The notes under the pieces: model-generated | The model's input: the letters and a program-made list of their open reading frames with translations, nothing else | Told to the model about the DNA's origin: nothing | Databases searched by the model: none | Position numbers and translations under genes: made by a program | Shown: positions 20,114 to 30,699 of the stretch, in pieces | Position numbering within the stretch: position 1 is the first letter of the stretch | Layout: each line of letters opens with the position of its first letter | NCBI GenBank assembly: GCA_002917775.1 | Contig: KZ627149.1 | Location: 46,829 to 84,613, forward strand | From: Glaciozyma antarctica PI12 | Taxonomy: Eukaryota > Basidiomycota > Microbotryomycetes > Kriegeriales > Camptobasidiaceae | Reading direction: 5' to 3' | Length of the DNA stretch: 37,785 nucleotides

Positions 20114-23100
20114 CTACAAAATCCGAACCGCCTGGTACCCCCCAACGAACCCCTCTATCTCCGACATTGGGTTCTCCGCCATAGCACTTCGATAAAAGCC
20201 CCACTGCGGCACGAATCAGCACCTCAACCACCACCACACGCGAGCCAGAAGGACGCACCTTGAGACTCGATGCGCTCCCCATCTGTCCTACCGCCGTGTG
20301 CCTCAACAAAGCCTTCGTCGGATCTCGCGCGTCGGCAAGGACGTAATCGAATGAGCCGTTCGCCCCGTACTTGACGACGAGTGAGTGCAGGATGGGTCTT
20401 CCCCAGAACTCACTGCCAGAATCGGTTAGCTGGTACGGGAGGAGAGAAGAACGGACGAACGAGATGGGAAGTGAGGGACAGTCGGGGACGCCAGGCTTGC
20501 CGCAGCGGTCGAGGAAGTCGTTCATCCAGACCCAGCCCCATGAAGAGCTAAGCGCTATGATTGGACCTGGTCGACGATTCAGGAGCTGCTACGAGTAGGT
20601 GGAGAGACGAGGTACCGGGGAAGCAAGGATCACGGGACAAGAGTTGCCTGTGCGAGAGAGGTCAGAGCAGCGCGGCGGAGAGGGAAGGAGCGACGAACCA
20701 CATGTGGAAGAACTTTCCAGACGTCACTAAGCCCTCCTTAAGGTACGTACTGCAAAGAAATCAAGTCAGATGGACGGAGAAGTGAAGGACAGCAAAACGT
20801 GACGCACCTCCAGGTGTACTTCCAAGTCGTTCCCGCTGCCGCTCCAGGCCAGCTCAGAAACTCGATACGCTGCCGAGGACTTGCCCAGGTAGGGGTTGGA
20901 GCGGATGACGTCGGTGAAGAAGTTGAGGTGACGGTGGTGGTCAAAGATAAAGAAAGGGTCGGCGTAGGAGTGGCGTCGGTCGAGGCTGAGGAATTTGATG
21001 CGGTGGTAGAGGAGGAGGAGAGTATTGGTGATACCTGTTGCTTGATTATGAGCATACTAGCACTGAGTGTTCCGGACAAAGTCAAGGAGCTGCTCGCGGA
21101 CGCGACCGAAGTCAACGACTCTGAGCTCGCCTGACTTGCGATGATATGGCTCACCGTTGTGACAGCAGTACTCAGAGTCGTCATGCCGGGCAGAACACAA
21201 ACGGCTCGCTTCCTAAGCTCCCAGGGATTTGCCGGAAACGCCTGCCGCAAAAGAGAATCAGCTCGCGGGCCCCCTTGCAACATCGGAACGGAGATACGCA
21301 CGCGCCAATAAAGATCGATATCCTCGTCGTTTCTCCACGCCTGCTCCTGCAGCGAGTAATCTGGCGCAGCCAGGCGGGAGACTGCGATCCTCGCGTTCGC
21401 CGCGAGCGTCGTTCCTGCAGCGACGGTCGTTCCGGAGCTGAGCGACGTGGTCAAAGAAGTCGAAGGAGCCGAGCTGAGGAGCGAGGTGGTGATCGGCATC
21501 GGCGTTTGAAGCATTCCGGTCGAGTTGAGGTACATCCGATAGCACGTCTGCGCGACTCGTCAGCTTCGAATCTTCGCACAATCTGGGAGTGAGCGCACAG
21601 TTACCCCAGGAAGCATGTCGCTGCAAGTTCCCGCCATTAGGATACCCGACGATTGCCACTTAACGAGGGAGGTGAGAGCGCCAGTGGTGACTCCGGTGCC
21701 CAAGCCGAGGGATAGCGCCGTCTTGAGGACAAAGGAGGACGGCGTCAAGGTGTAGGTTGGTAGAGCGGCGAAAGACTCGGTGGATGTGGTTGAGGAAGCG
21801 GTGAGAGTTGCGGCTGAGGACGAGGGAAGTGTCGTGAGAGAAGGGGGCGCCGACGTCGTCGAGACTGCAGAGGACGATCTGTTAGAGCACGCACTCGAAG
21901 GTGTAGAAGATATCTGCGCACCTGATGAAGCGGAAAACGAAGGCGAGGAGGCAGGGCTGGTGAGGGATGAGGATGCGGGAAGTGTTGTCGTTAGGATGGT
22001 CGAGGTGAGGATCGTAGAGGACCTTGACGTGCTTGTTGAGAGCCGTGCGGTGGTAGTTGAGAGTCTCGTGATGGTGATCTGCATGCGCGGAAGTTTAGCG
22101 AGATTCGGCTCATTGCCAGGGAACGACGAACGGTGGTAGAGGTGAGCCGAACCGTGGTAGAGGAGGTTCTGGTTGAAGAGAGCGCCGGAGACCCAGCGAG
22201 CGAAGTCGTCTTAACTACCGAAGAAACGAGGGTGGAGGCCTTGGAGGAAGTCGACGCGGAGGACGGAGGTGCGCGATTTTTCGATTTTTCTAGTCGAAAC
22301 GGAAGTAGATCGCCTCGACGTAGTCTGCACGCGAAAAAAAATCAGCGAGATCTCCTCGAAAACCCAGGGAGCGACGAACCGTGGTAGAGACTCGAATCGT
22401 CGTCGTAGGTTTGCTCGTGATGGGCGCGGTAGAGGTCAAAACGCACGAGGTCGACGTCTGCGCGTACCCAGCCAAGCATTCTGCACTCATGACGCTCCGC
22501 TTCGTTCTGCGTGGTCAAAACGGCGAAGGACTCACTGAAGCCGCAGGTGGTGGCGGAAATGCAGATCCTCGTCGAGTACGCCGGGAGTACGTTCGTGCAC
22601 GCCGATATGGTGCACGCCCACGCTTTACACGCACCTGCGCTAAGGTAGAAGCCAGTGTTACAGACTGCGAGCGAGACGTCAGCGACTTCATATCAGCAAG
22701 AACGCGAGGGCGAAGCTGACCGGCAACGCAAGTTCCTGAGCGGCAGACCCCCTGCTGGTCGAAAAGTAGAGGCATCTTGTAACACTGGCTGTTATAAGCG
22801 CACGCAACTTTGGAAAGAACTGCAGACGGAGGGATTAAAGTACTAGAACGGACGGAGGTCGAGAGCTTTGTACCCGTGGTGGTTGTGGCTTTGGCGGGCA
22901 CCGAGGAGGAAGAGGTCGAGAGCCTCGTGCTGGCGGTGGTCGTAGGTTTGGCGGCCACCGAGGAGGTCGAGAGCTTCGTGCTTGTCGAGATCTTGGAAGT
23001 GGAGTTCAGGACGCACGAGCCCGACGTCTGCATGTACCCATCCCAGCATTCTGCACGCACGTCGTTCAGCTTTCTCTCTTTCCGATCGGAACTGCGAAGG

Positions 23101-23679
23101 ACTCACTGAAGCTGCAGGTGGTCGGGGATATGCAGATCCTCGTCGAGTACGCCGGAAGTACGTTTGTACACCACGACAGGGCGCACACCCACGGTCTGCA
23201 TCCTCCTGAACCGAGGTAGAAGCCAGCGTTACAGACTGCGAGCGAGAGGTCAGCGTCTTTGTGTCTGTAAGAAACTGAGGACGTAGCGGACCGGCGACGC
23301 AGACTCCTGAGCTACAGATGCCCCGCTGATCGGGGAGCAGGGGAATCCCGGAGCAGTGGCTGTTGTAAGTGCACGCCGCGCGCTTGAGGACTGCGGGCGG
23401 AGGGATCAGAGGACCGTTCCATGCTTGGGCTGAGCGCACGAGTAGCTTCTTTAGCTGAAAGGTGCGCCACCGTGCCTGTGTGGTTATCCTCATACTCTGC
23501 AGCGGTATTGACCCAGCTAAAGACGAGTCAGCTATCCTTCCTCATGGGAGCGGGCGAATCGAGGAGACGGCTTACGATTGGTCCCCCTTCAGCGTCGACG
23601 GGAGCCTCCTGGTGGTCGCGCGAGCCAAGGCACAGAGCAGTAGAAGCCCGTAGCCGCCCAGCCACACCGAAAGGCGCAT
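20114..23679 (-). CDS. Secreted cysteine-module / Ser-Thr-rich / jelly-roll protein, two-module form
   Basis: Start ATG at 23679 (MRLSVWLGGYGLLLLCALAR, a signal peptide), stop TAG at 20114. After a short propeptide comes LLKR|AAC, a Kex2-type site, then a cysteine module (CTYNSHC, GICSSGVCV, CNAGFYLG, CTNVLPAYSTRICIS, CWDGYMQTSGSCV). A Ser/Thr linker with TKLSTSS repeats follows, then a second module (CAYNSQC, CNTGFYLSAGACKAW, CTNVLPAYSTRICIS, CLAGYAQTSTSCV) and long Ser/Thr-rich linkers. Next is a conserved middle domain (LVKWQSSGILMAGTCSDML, CYRMYLNSTGM, WRNDEDIDLYW, a second dibasic RKR). Last is a C-terminal jelly-roll-like domain (RIEFLSWPGAAAGTTW, FFHMWQLLSRDPC, FWGRPILHSLVVKYG, TAVGQMGSASSLKWGFYR). 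That domain resembles secreted basidiomycete proteins often likened to fungal polysaccharide lyases, but activity is unproven. Exon edges at about 22100-22400 remain unresolved. Confidence 0.85.
22430..22815 (-). repeat. Cysteine module 2 (repeat unit, with introns)
   Basis: This unit matches module 1 (23010-23391) in coding sequence and in both introns. The first intron of each ends in the same CTCGCTCGCAG after about 56 nt, and the second intron of each begins GTGAGTCCTTCGC. The two units lie about 575 nt apart. Confidence 0.85.
23010..23391 (-). repeat. Cysteine module 1 (repeat unit, with introns)
   Basis: First copy of the intragenic duplication. It begins just after the KR processing site and ends at SGSCVLNST. 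The paralogue at 30700-33173 has a single, more diverged unit. Confidence 0.85.
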
Positions 23680-24366
23680 GGGTGAAGAAGCAGTGGCGAC
23701 GACAGAGACGGCGAGAAGAGGAGAGAGGAGGAGGGCTTGAAGGATTCCAGCTGCCGGGATTGACAGTAACCCACTGTGTTGGCCCCGTGTCGATACAGAG
23801 GGCAAAGAAGGTTCCATTTGAAGGGGGCAAATCTATAGGAATCAAACCTAAATTGTGCGGAAGAGGGCTCGATCGAGCAGACGGAGTGGGTGGGATCGGT
23901 TCTGCCCAGGATCGTCGGCGTCGCGTCGCGCGCGCGCTCAGGGTCGGGCTGCTGTAAACAAGCTTGAACGGGATCGAGCAGCTGGGAGCGGAGGTGGCGT
24001 AAGCTCCAAGAGCTGAGCCACGTCGAGGAAGTGAAACAGCCTGAGGTGCTGGGCTGTCCAGTGAGGTCGGCGGGTCCTTCTGCGGTCCTTGGTCCTGCGT
24101 GATGTCGCTGCGTCTTCCCTGCCGGTGCAGTTCGATCGCCAGAGCGGGGCGAGAGACGAGCAGGAAGAGCCCCGTGTCGCCGGAAGGATGTAGTGCGGTT
24201 GGCTCAGCCCCGAGGCAGGACCTGAGTGGCAAGTGGCGTTAACGACTCCTCAGACCGCTCTCACGACGCTCAAAGTCCTAGAGAGAGGAGCGCAGGAGGA
24301 GAAGAGGTTCGGCCCGCGAACGCGTTTCCATCTCCCTCCGACCCTCCCTGCGCTCTGCTTCTCGGA
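23680..24366. other. Intergenic, divergent promoter region
   Basis: This lies between the secreted-protein gene (-) and the F-box-like gene (+). No additional gene was found. The plus-strand frame runs open from about 24226 into the F-box gene, but without an ATG before 24367. Confidence 0.5.
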
Positions 24367-25532
24367 ATGGCGCACGCACAGTTCCCCACCGAACTCGTCT
24401 CCCACATTTTCCAGCTCACCCTTCCTCCCACGCGCTTCTCCACCTTCGCCGAACGTTCCTCCCTCCTCCGGACGGTCTCCATCGTCTGCACGCTCTGGCG
24501 TTCGCTCGCCCAAGCGCAGCTGTTCGCCGCGCTGGTCATCGAGACCAATGAGGCGGCAGAGAGGCTCCGGAACGTGCTGGTGACGCAGCCGTGGCGAGCG
24601 GAGGGGGTCAGGGTCCTTCGACTTAGGGCACGTTCGAGTCTTGAAGCGGGGCTGCCGGTCAGCGGTGGACTGGTCGCTACGCTGTTCCCGCTGTGCCAGA
24701 GGACTGAGAAGCTGTGTATGATCAGCATCCGCGGGGTCTCGATGAGCTGGTTAAGCATGCTTCCCAGTAGGTCGCCTCTCGACTCTCCTCTTTCGTTCCG
24801 ACTAACGTTGCGAACCGGACAGATCTCGAATCGCTGGTCATGTACTGCTGCGATCAGCCTATCTGCCCCATCTCGCCAACTCACTTCGTATTCTCTCACC
24901 TCCGACACCTCTCCCCATGCGGCATCAGTTTTCGCAATCCCACCTCGATCCAGCACTTCCTCAACCCAACCACCCTCCCTTCCCTTCGTACTCTCGGCTT
25001 TGACGCCGGCAGCAATAACGCAGAGGAACGTCACCTCGCTCGCTCCCTCCTGTCCCTCTCCCCGCAACTCGTCGCCATCTCCCTCGGATTCCCCATCCCA
25101 GATTCCGCGTGCGCACAGGTCCTGCGTACGCCCGTTGGAGACGGTACTTTGCTGGACGTGATTCACGACAAGACACAGTTTGATCTGGACGGCTACGACT
25201 TCCTCGCCCCCCTCGGCGACCCGACTCGGCCGCCAATTTCGAGCGGGAGGTTCCATTTCCGTCTCTACGACCTCGAAGACCTCTCGTTGCGCCCTTTCGT
25301 AGAGGAGGTCCTGGGCAGACGCATCAGGGTCGAGCAGCTTCGCACGCTGTGTCTTCCGAGCTTCCTCACGAGGGGAGAGCAGCCCGAAGTGGCAGAGGAG
25401 CTGGTGGAGGTCTTGCGAAAGGAGGGAGTGGAGCTGTATTCGAGGACTTGGAGAGATGGGACGAGGCGTCGATGGTTTCGCAGGGGTTCTGGAGGCTGCG
25501 AGGAGGAGTTGGGAGGATCGAGTGAGCGATGA
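24367..25532 (+). CDS. F-box/LRR-like protein (intact member)
   Basis: Two exons, 24367-24766 and 24823-25532, give 369 residues. The start is the first ATG of the open frame. The N-terminus (FPTELVSHIFQLTLPP, then SIVCTLWRSLAQAQLF) has the pattern of an F-box: Pro-x-Glu-Leu, hydrophobic helix, then C-x-x-W-R. After it come leucine-rich segments (LRVLRLR-like, NLESLVMYCCDQ, HLRHLSPCGISF, LPSLRTLGFD) in the manner of degenerate leucine-rich repeats, and a tail ending in a charged VELYSRTWRDGTRRRW block. F-box proteins of this layout serve as substrate receptors of SCF ubiquitin ligases; that role is inferred. Exon 1 is exactly 400 nt, as in the paralogue at 34640-35774, and the intron has the same phase. 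It is divergent from the secreted-protein gene. Confidence 0.8.
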
Positions 25533-26316
25533 AGGTGAGCAGTTTCGCTTGGCTCGTCGAGTGTGATTCTAACCGATCTTTCGCTTTCAGATCCCTCGCT
25601 ATTCCTACATACTGCCTCTGTTATTGGACGTCGAGGGGAGGGCTTTGGAGGGAAGGGGGAATCTGTTTGGAATTCAGCGGCTGCGTCGACAACTCAACGC
25701 GGTCAGCCCTGGATCTATTTCCTGCTTGTCGAAAGCTGCACTGAAGCTCACCGGGCGCGCTCCTAGGCTCCCAGCACGCTGTCTTCCCTGCTCCTCACGA
25801 TCTCGCCAAGGGTCTCGCAAGGCAACTCGCTCGCCTTCGTCGCACCAGTTTTTTTCTCCTCTGGCTCGCTGCCTTTTCTTCCTGTTGAGCTGGCCTTGAT
25901 TCCGCTCAAGCTCGCCGTACTCCAGGATCGTCGATCCTCAGAAAGTCCTCGGTCAGCTTGGGAAGCGTCAGGTCGAACGAGTCGTTCGAGCTTCGACCGA
26001 TCTCTTCTCTTTCTCCAACCTCCCACTCGCTGGGTCTACACGGATTCATCGAAAGTACAGCGGATCTACGACTTCGAAGACCTGGTACGTCCTTCGAGCT
26101 CCACGGCGCGCTGTCATCGCTCGCCGCGGTCTCCCCGCCAGCTGGACCCCTCCCCAACCGAGCTCACCAGCTTCTCCTCCAGAAGAGATCTTTTAAGCTC
26201 CTCAGCAACCTCATCGCCATCCTACGCCGCTCCTCCTCCCTCCACGCACGCCGCTCGCGCCCAAAGTGACGACGTTATCGCCTAATCGCCTTTGGCCCCA
26301 CGAAACAGCTCCCCCG
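25533..26316. other. Intergenic, F-box-like gene to GH36 gene
   Basis: No confident gene was found. Open frames lie on both strands around 25900-26285. A minus-strand frame (25906-26157) closes with an orderly acidic stretch (SFDLTLPKLTEDFLRIDD), and another minus frame near 26200 reads EVAEELKRSLLEEKLVSS. These might be fragments of a decayed minus-strand gene, but stops and the lack of any domain prevent a call. The GH36 promoter should lie at the right end. Confidence 0.4.
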
Positions 26317-29300
26317 ATGCCTTTCCATCCTTCCCTCCACTCGCACAGCGTCCTCCCCCTCTCCGGACCTCTCTACTTCACCTACACCTCCACCCTTTCC
26401 CCCGGCATCACTCCCGAACTCTGGACCAACCTCCCTTCCTCCGCCTGGCATGCGATCCCCTTCCTATCTCTCTCCGCTTCGCTCTGGAGCGCCGAGGTAG
26501 AGGTAGAACGGGAGGGAGACTTCGAGTATACGTACAGGCTTAGGCAGCCGGATGGAGGGATCGAATGGCTTGGGAGCGAGGGGGGGAACGGTCGGATCGA
26601 GCTGGTCGCTCCCAGCGGAGGGGTGGAGAGCTGCCCGATCGAGCTGGGACCGCGGGCCAAGGTGGAGAAGGGGGAGCACGGCCTGCTGGCGCGGTATGAG
26701 CTTGGGCAGGGCGTGAGTGGGGATGTGGAGCGGTTCGAGCTGGGAGCTCTCGAGTGGGAGGGAGCTGATGGTGTGGTCTGGGAGCGCAGCGAGTGAGCTC
26801 CTAGTCTTCCCCTACTTGAGCAGGACTAACTGTAAACTGCCAGGCGCACCTGGTACCTGCCTCGTATCCTCCCACCGCCTTCGCCGCTCGCCGCCCTCTC
26901 CCCCTCCTTCGAGGCCCAACTCCTCGTCCTCCGATCCCTCGCCACCACCTCCTCCCCAACGCGCAAGCTCCTCGTCCTCTTCCCCTTCACTACCACGACC
27001 GTCACCGCCTCTCTCGTCGGCCAACCGCTCCAGCTCCGGTGCGAGCGAGACTCCCCAGCTCCGGGCGAAGGTCACCTCGTCGTAGCCTGGGGAGTTGATG
27101 GCGAGCTCGACACGCTCATCAAGCGTTGCGTAGACGTAGCTTCCACCGTTCTCGCCACCTTTCTCCCGGGAGCCCCGGCCGTCCATCCCCCTCCCATCTC
27201 GTTCGGTCCGCACGGCCTCACTTGGTGCACTTGGAACGCGCTCGGGCAGGTCTACACCCTCTCTCAGGTCCTCTCGTCCCTCGATGATTTTGCAGCTCTC
27301 CCCGATTCGTCGTTCGCGGATACGATCGACGCGGTTCTCCTCGACGATGGGTGGCAGGATACCGGTGCACGTGGATCCGGAGGCGAAGGCGGAGCGAGAC
27401 GGCAAGGCGCTGGCGAGCTTTGGAGTTAGGAAAGGGTGGTTTGATTTGGAGGGCGTGCGGGAGAGGAACGGAGAAGAGCTCAAGGAGGCGGTCGGGAAGA
27501 TCAAGGAGCGAGGGGTCGAACGGGTCGGAGTGTGGATGACCCTGGCTGGGTGAGTTCCTCCCTTTGCCCTCGCAAAGATGGAGCTAACAACGGCTGCAGA
27601 TACTGGAACGGCATTCACCCTCACTCGCCTCTTGCGACAAAGTTCCCTCTCTATCGCTGGGAGCTACACTCGGACGTCCACTCAGCCGTCAACACGACCA
27701 TGCACCTCCCCCTCCTTTCCTCCGTCAAAAACTTCTACCTCTCCTACTTCACCACCCTCCGCACCGCCGGCATCTCGTTCATCAAAGTCGACGACCAAGC
27801 GCACCTCGACTACCTCGTCCTCCAACCCTCCCACGACGCTGGCGCCCTCCGCACCGCCATGCTCTCCTCCCTCTCCTCCGCCGCTCTCGACATTCTCGGC
27901 CCCAACTCCATCATCCACAGCATGGCCGGCTCTCCCCGTATCTGGGGCTCCTCCTTCGCCCTCCTCGGCCCCTCCGCCAGCGGTACGAAATCCATTCTCC
28001 GCAATTCAGACGACTACTTCCCACACGCCGCCGATTCGCACCGGTACCACGTCTTCCTCAACGCTCACACCTCCCTCCTCTCGCGCCAACTTCGCTTTTT
28101 CCCTGATTTTGACATGTGCGAAGAGGGACATGCGTGGGGAGAGGCCCATATTGCTTTCAGGGGGTTCTCACCTGCGCCGGTGGTTGCTACGGATCTTGCA
28201 GGGGCCGTCGATGGGAAGGGATGGAGGAAGTTGGAGGCGAGGACTAGGGCGGGGAGGAAGGTGCTTCAGAGTCGTGGAGCGGTGGGAGGAGTGTTGGAGG
28301 GGAGGATTGGGGAGGACGTTCTTGGTAAAGGGGAGGGAGCGGGATTGGTGGTGGGATTGGAGGTGGGGAAGGGCGCGATGTTGGGGGTTTGGAATGTGAG
28401 GAGCGAGGGAGGGAGGACGAGGGATGTTATCGATGCGAAGGACGTCGTCGATGCGCTTGGGGAGGAGAGGGAGGGGGATTACGTCCTCTTTGTCGATCGG
28501 GCGAGGCCGTTCGCGGAGGTGAGTGAGGAGGAGCTCGAGCGGGCGAAGGGAGCACTGAGAGTCGTTGCGAGGCCGCTGCTGGAGATTGGGCTCGAGGAGA
28601 AGGGAGTACAGGTCGTCGTCGTCGCGCCTGTCTTTGAGCTCGCTGCGAGGGAGGAGGGAGGGAAGGGGATCAGGATCGCCTGCGTCGGATTGCTCGACAA
28701 GCACGTCGGACTGGCCGCCATCTCCTCGATCGGAATCGTCCCTCCTCGCCCTCCCTCCCCTTCCTCCCCCTCGTCCTCCTCCTCCAGCTCGACCACTTCC
28801 TCCTCCTACCTCATTCTCACCCCTCCCTCGCCTTACCCAACTCACTTCCCAACCCCAACCTCCCGCCTCGCCTTCCTCGCCACCGCTCTCCTCTCCTACC
28901 GCCGCGCGACCTCCGACCTCCGCACGCCCCGTTCCGAAATCTCGCACCTGATGCACGCACTCGCTCGAAGGCCGTTCAGGACCGTCTGGGACGAGGCGCG
29001 CGGGTTGGTCGCATTCAGCCTCGCGGTGGCGTTTTGGAGTTATTCGGTCGTTTTCAGTCGGAGAAACGGAGCGGCGGAGGAGGCGGTCGAGAAGGCTCTC
29101 TTGCCTGCGTCGTTGGCGGAGCTGGCGAAGGAACGTCTGCGCGTCGAACTCGAGTTTGTCGACGACCGACTCGGGTTCTTCGTCAGCTCGTACGGGGTGG
29201 AGTTGGCGATTGAGGTGGAAGGGACGCTGTTGGGGAGGAAGTTTATCAAGAGGCGCAGGATTGTCGATGAGGATCGGGAGCTGGTTGAGGTGGATTTGGG

Positions 29301-29361
29301 AGGAAGTGGGTTGCCCGAGGGAGGGAGTGGAGCGGGGTGGGTGGTCGAAGTGGCTTGCTGA
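26317..29361 (+). CDS. GH36 glycosidase, raffinose synthase / Sip1 (alpha-galactosidase) type
   Basis: Exons 26317-26792, 26844-27364, 27399-27549 and 27600-29361 give 969 residues in one frame if a 34-nt intron at 27365-27398 is accepted. The ATG at 26317 is the first in frame. An N-terminal beta domain is followed by the barrel: LTWCTWNALGQ, AVLLDDGWQD, KGWFDLEG, VGVWMTLAGYWNG, ISFIKVDDQAHLDYL (likely nucleophile Asp in KVD), SMAGSPRIWGS, and LRNSDDYFP (likely acid/base Asp). A Gly/Glu-rich C-terminal sandwich domain ends at VVEVAC. Length and motifs fit the raffinose-synthase/seed-imbibition branch, which acts on alpha-galactosides by hydrolysis or transfer. No signal peptide is visible, so it is probably intracellular. 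The frame break near 27365 is unusual. The alpha/beta hydrolase follows 176 bp downstream on the same strand. Confidence 0.87.
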
Positions 29362-29537
29362 GGGCGAGGGGGGCTTATGGTGAAGACTGTTGGAAGATTA
29401 CACTCGTTCCACCACCACCACCAGCGAGGCGACGACGAGGAGGACTTGGGCGAATAAACACAGCGAGTCGCCTTGTTCGGCTCCCCCACTTCGGGCTGTG
29501 CTTGTCTCCTCCCTCTTCTCTCCTCCTCGCCGCCACG

Positions 29538-30638
29538 ATGACTACGGCGTGCCCTCTGCCTTATAAAATAGCTCATATCACTCCGACGACACACCTCGCC
29601 TACCTCGACTCGTGGCACGCGCGACCAGCTCCTCTCCCCACCTCCTACACGACCATCCTCGCTCTTCACGGCGTAGGCTTCAACTCTGGTGCGCTCTTCT
29701 CCTCAGCCTTTTTTCAATCGCCGCTGATCCCGTACGCGCAGCCGTGTGGACGCCGCTGCTCTCCTTCATCCCAGCCGACATCCGATTCCTCGCGTACAAC
29801 CAGCGCTCATACGCCGGCTCCTCTCCTGCTTTTGAGAGTGTCCTTCCCGGCGGAACGAACGCCACAGAAGCGTATCTACAAGACCTGCTCGACTTCATAG
29901 CGTTCGCAGTGCAGGAGCTAGCTCTCCCACCCGCGGAAAGCAGTTCAGGCGGGGTGACTCTCCTCGTACGTCCTCTCGTCTCTTCTTCCTCCTCCCTCGC
30001 TAATCTAACGAGGACAGGGCTGGAGCAAAGGCACCGTCCTCCCCCTCTCCCTCCTCTCCTCCCTCCCTCCCAACCCTCTCATCGAATCCCACCTCCGCTC
30101 CATAATCCTCTTCGAACCTCCCGGCTCCTCCCTCGGCCGCTCCACCACCGCCGATTACACGCAAGCCATGTCCTCCGTCTCTCCTCCGCATTCTTCGACG
30201 CCAACAGAGTTCGCAGAAGCGTTCGCAGGGTGGATCGGGGGGTATTCCGAGGGAGGGGACGAGCCGGCGAGCGGACTGGAGGCGCTGGAAGAGGGGTTGA
30301 GGAACGAGGCGTGGCAGCCTGAGTGCGTAGCTCATGGTTTCAGCTGGCGTATGGCTTCGACGGCGGAGGAGGTCAAGGCGAAGGCTTTCGATGCTCTCAG
30401 CCGAGCTGCGAAGGGCGAGGGTCGGCGGGGAAGGATTGGGGTGGGGTTGGTGTATGGTAGGAGGACGAATGGGTATTGTTTGGATGCGGCGAGGACGATT
30501 GAGGGGATTTGGGAAGTGGAGGGGGAGAGGAGGACGGCGGTGAGGAGGATTGAGGGGACGAATCACTTTGCGTTTGTGCACCGGCCGAGGGAGTTCATGC
30601 AGGCAGTGTTGGAGATTCTGGAAGATCTGGGAGCTTAG
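29538..30638 (+). CDS. Alpha/beta hydrolase
   Basis: Three exons (29538-29688, 29742-29965, 30018-30638) give 331 residues, in phase. The fold's landmarks are in order: ILALHGVGFNSAVW (oxyanion HG motif), FLAYNQRSYAGSS, LLGWSKGT with the nucleophile Ser near residue 128 in GxSxG (completed by the second splice), SIILFEPPGS, VGLVYGRRTNGY (acid-residue region) and EGTNHFAFVHRP with the catalytic His. It has no signal peptide, so it is likely cytosolic. Fungal relatives are described only as alpha/beta hydrolase-fold proteins, possibly esterases or epoxide-hydrolase relatives; no substrate can be assigned. It ends just 61 bp from the stop of the convergent secreted-protein gene. Confidence 0.9.
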
Positions 30639-30699
30639 ATAGATCAAGGTGGAGCTGGTAATGCACCTGAGGAATGTGGTCGTACAACAACTGTCTCGT

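Noticed and set aside
20114-23679. A signalling or adhesin role read from the Ser/Thr-rich part alone
   Set aside because: Low-complexity Ser/Thr content shows only likely O-glycosylation; the folded domains at both ends are better guides.
26812-27624. A 270-residue minus frame
   Set aside because: Also a shadow of the GH36 gene; no domain, and it crosses the conserved barrel motifs.
28168-28956. A 262-residue minus frame rich in Arg, Gly and Pro
   Set aside because: It is the antisense shadow of the GH36 gene, whose motifs are clear on the plus strand.
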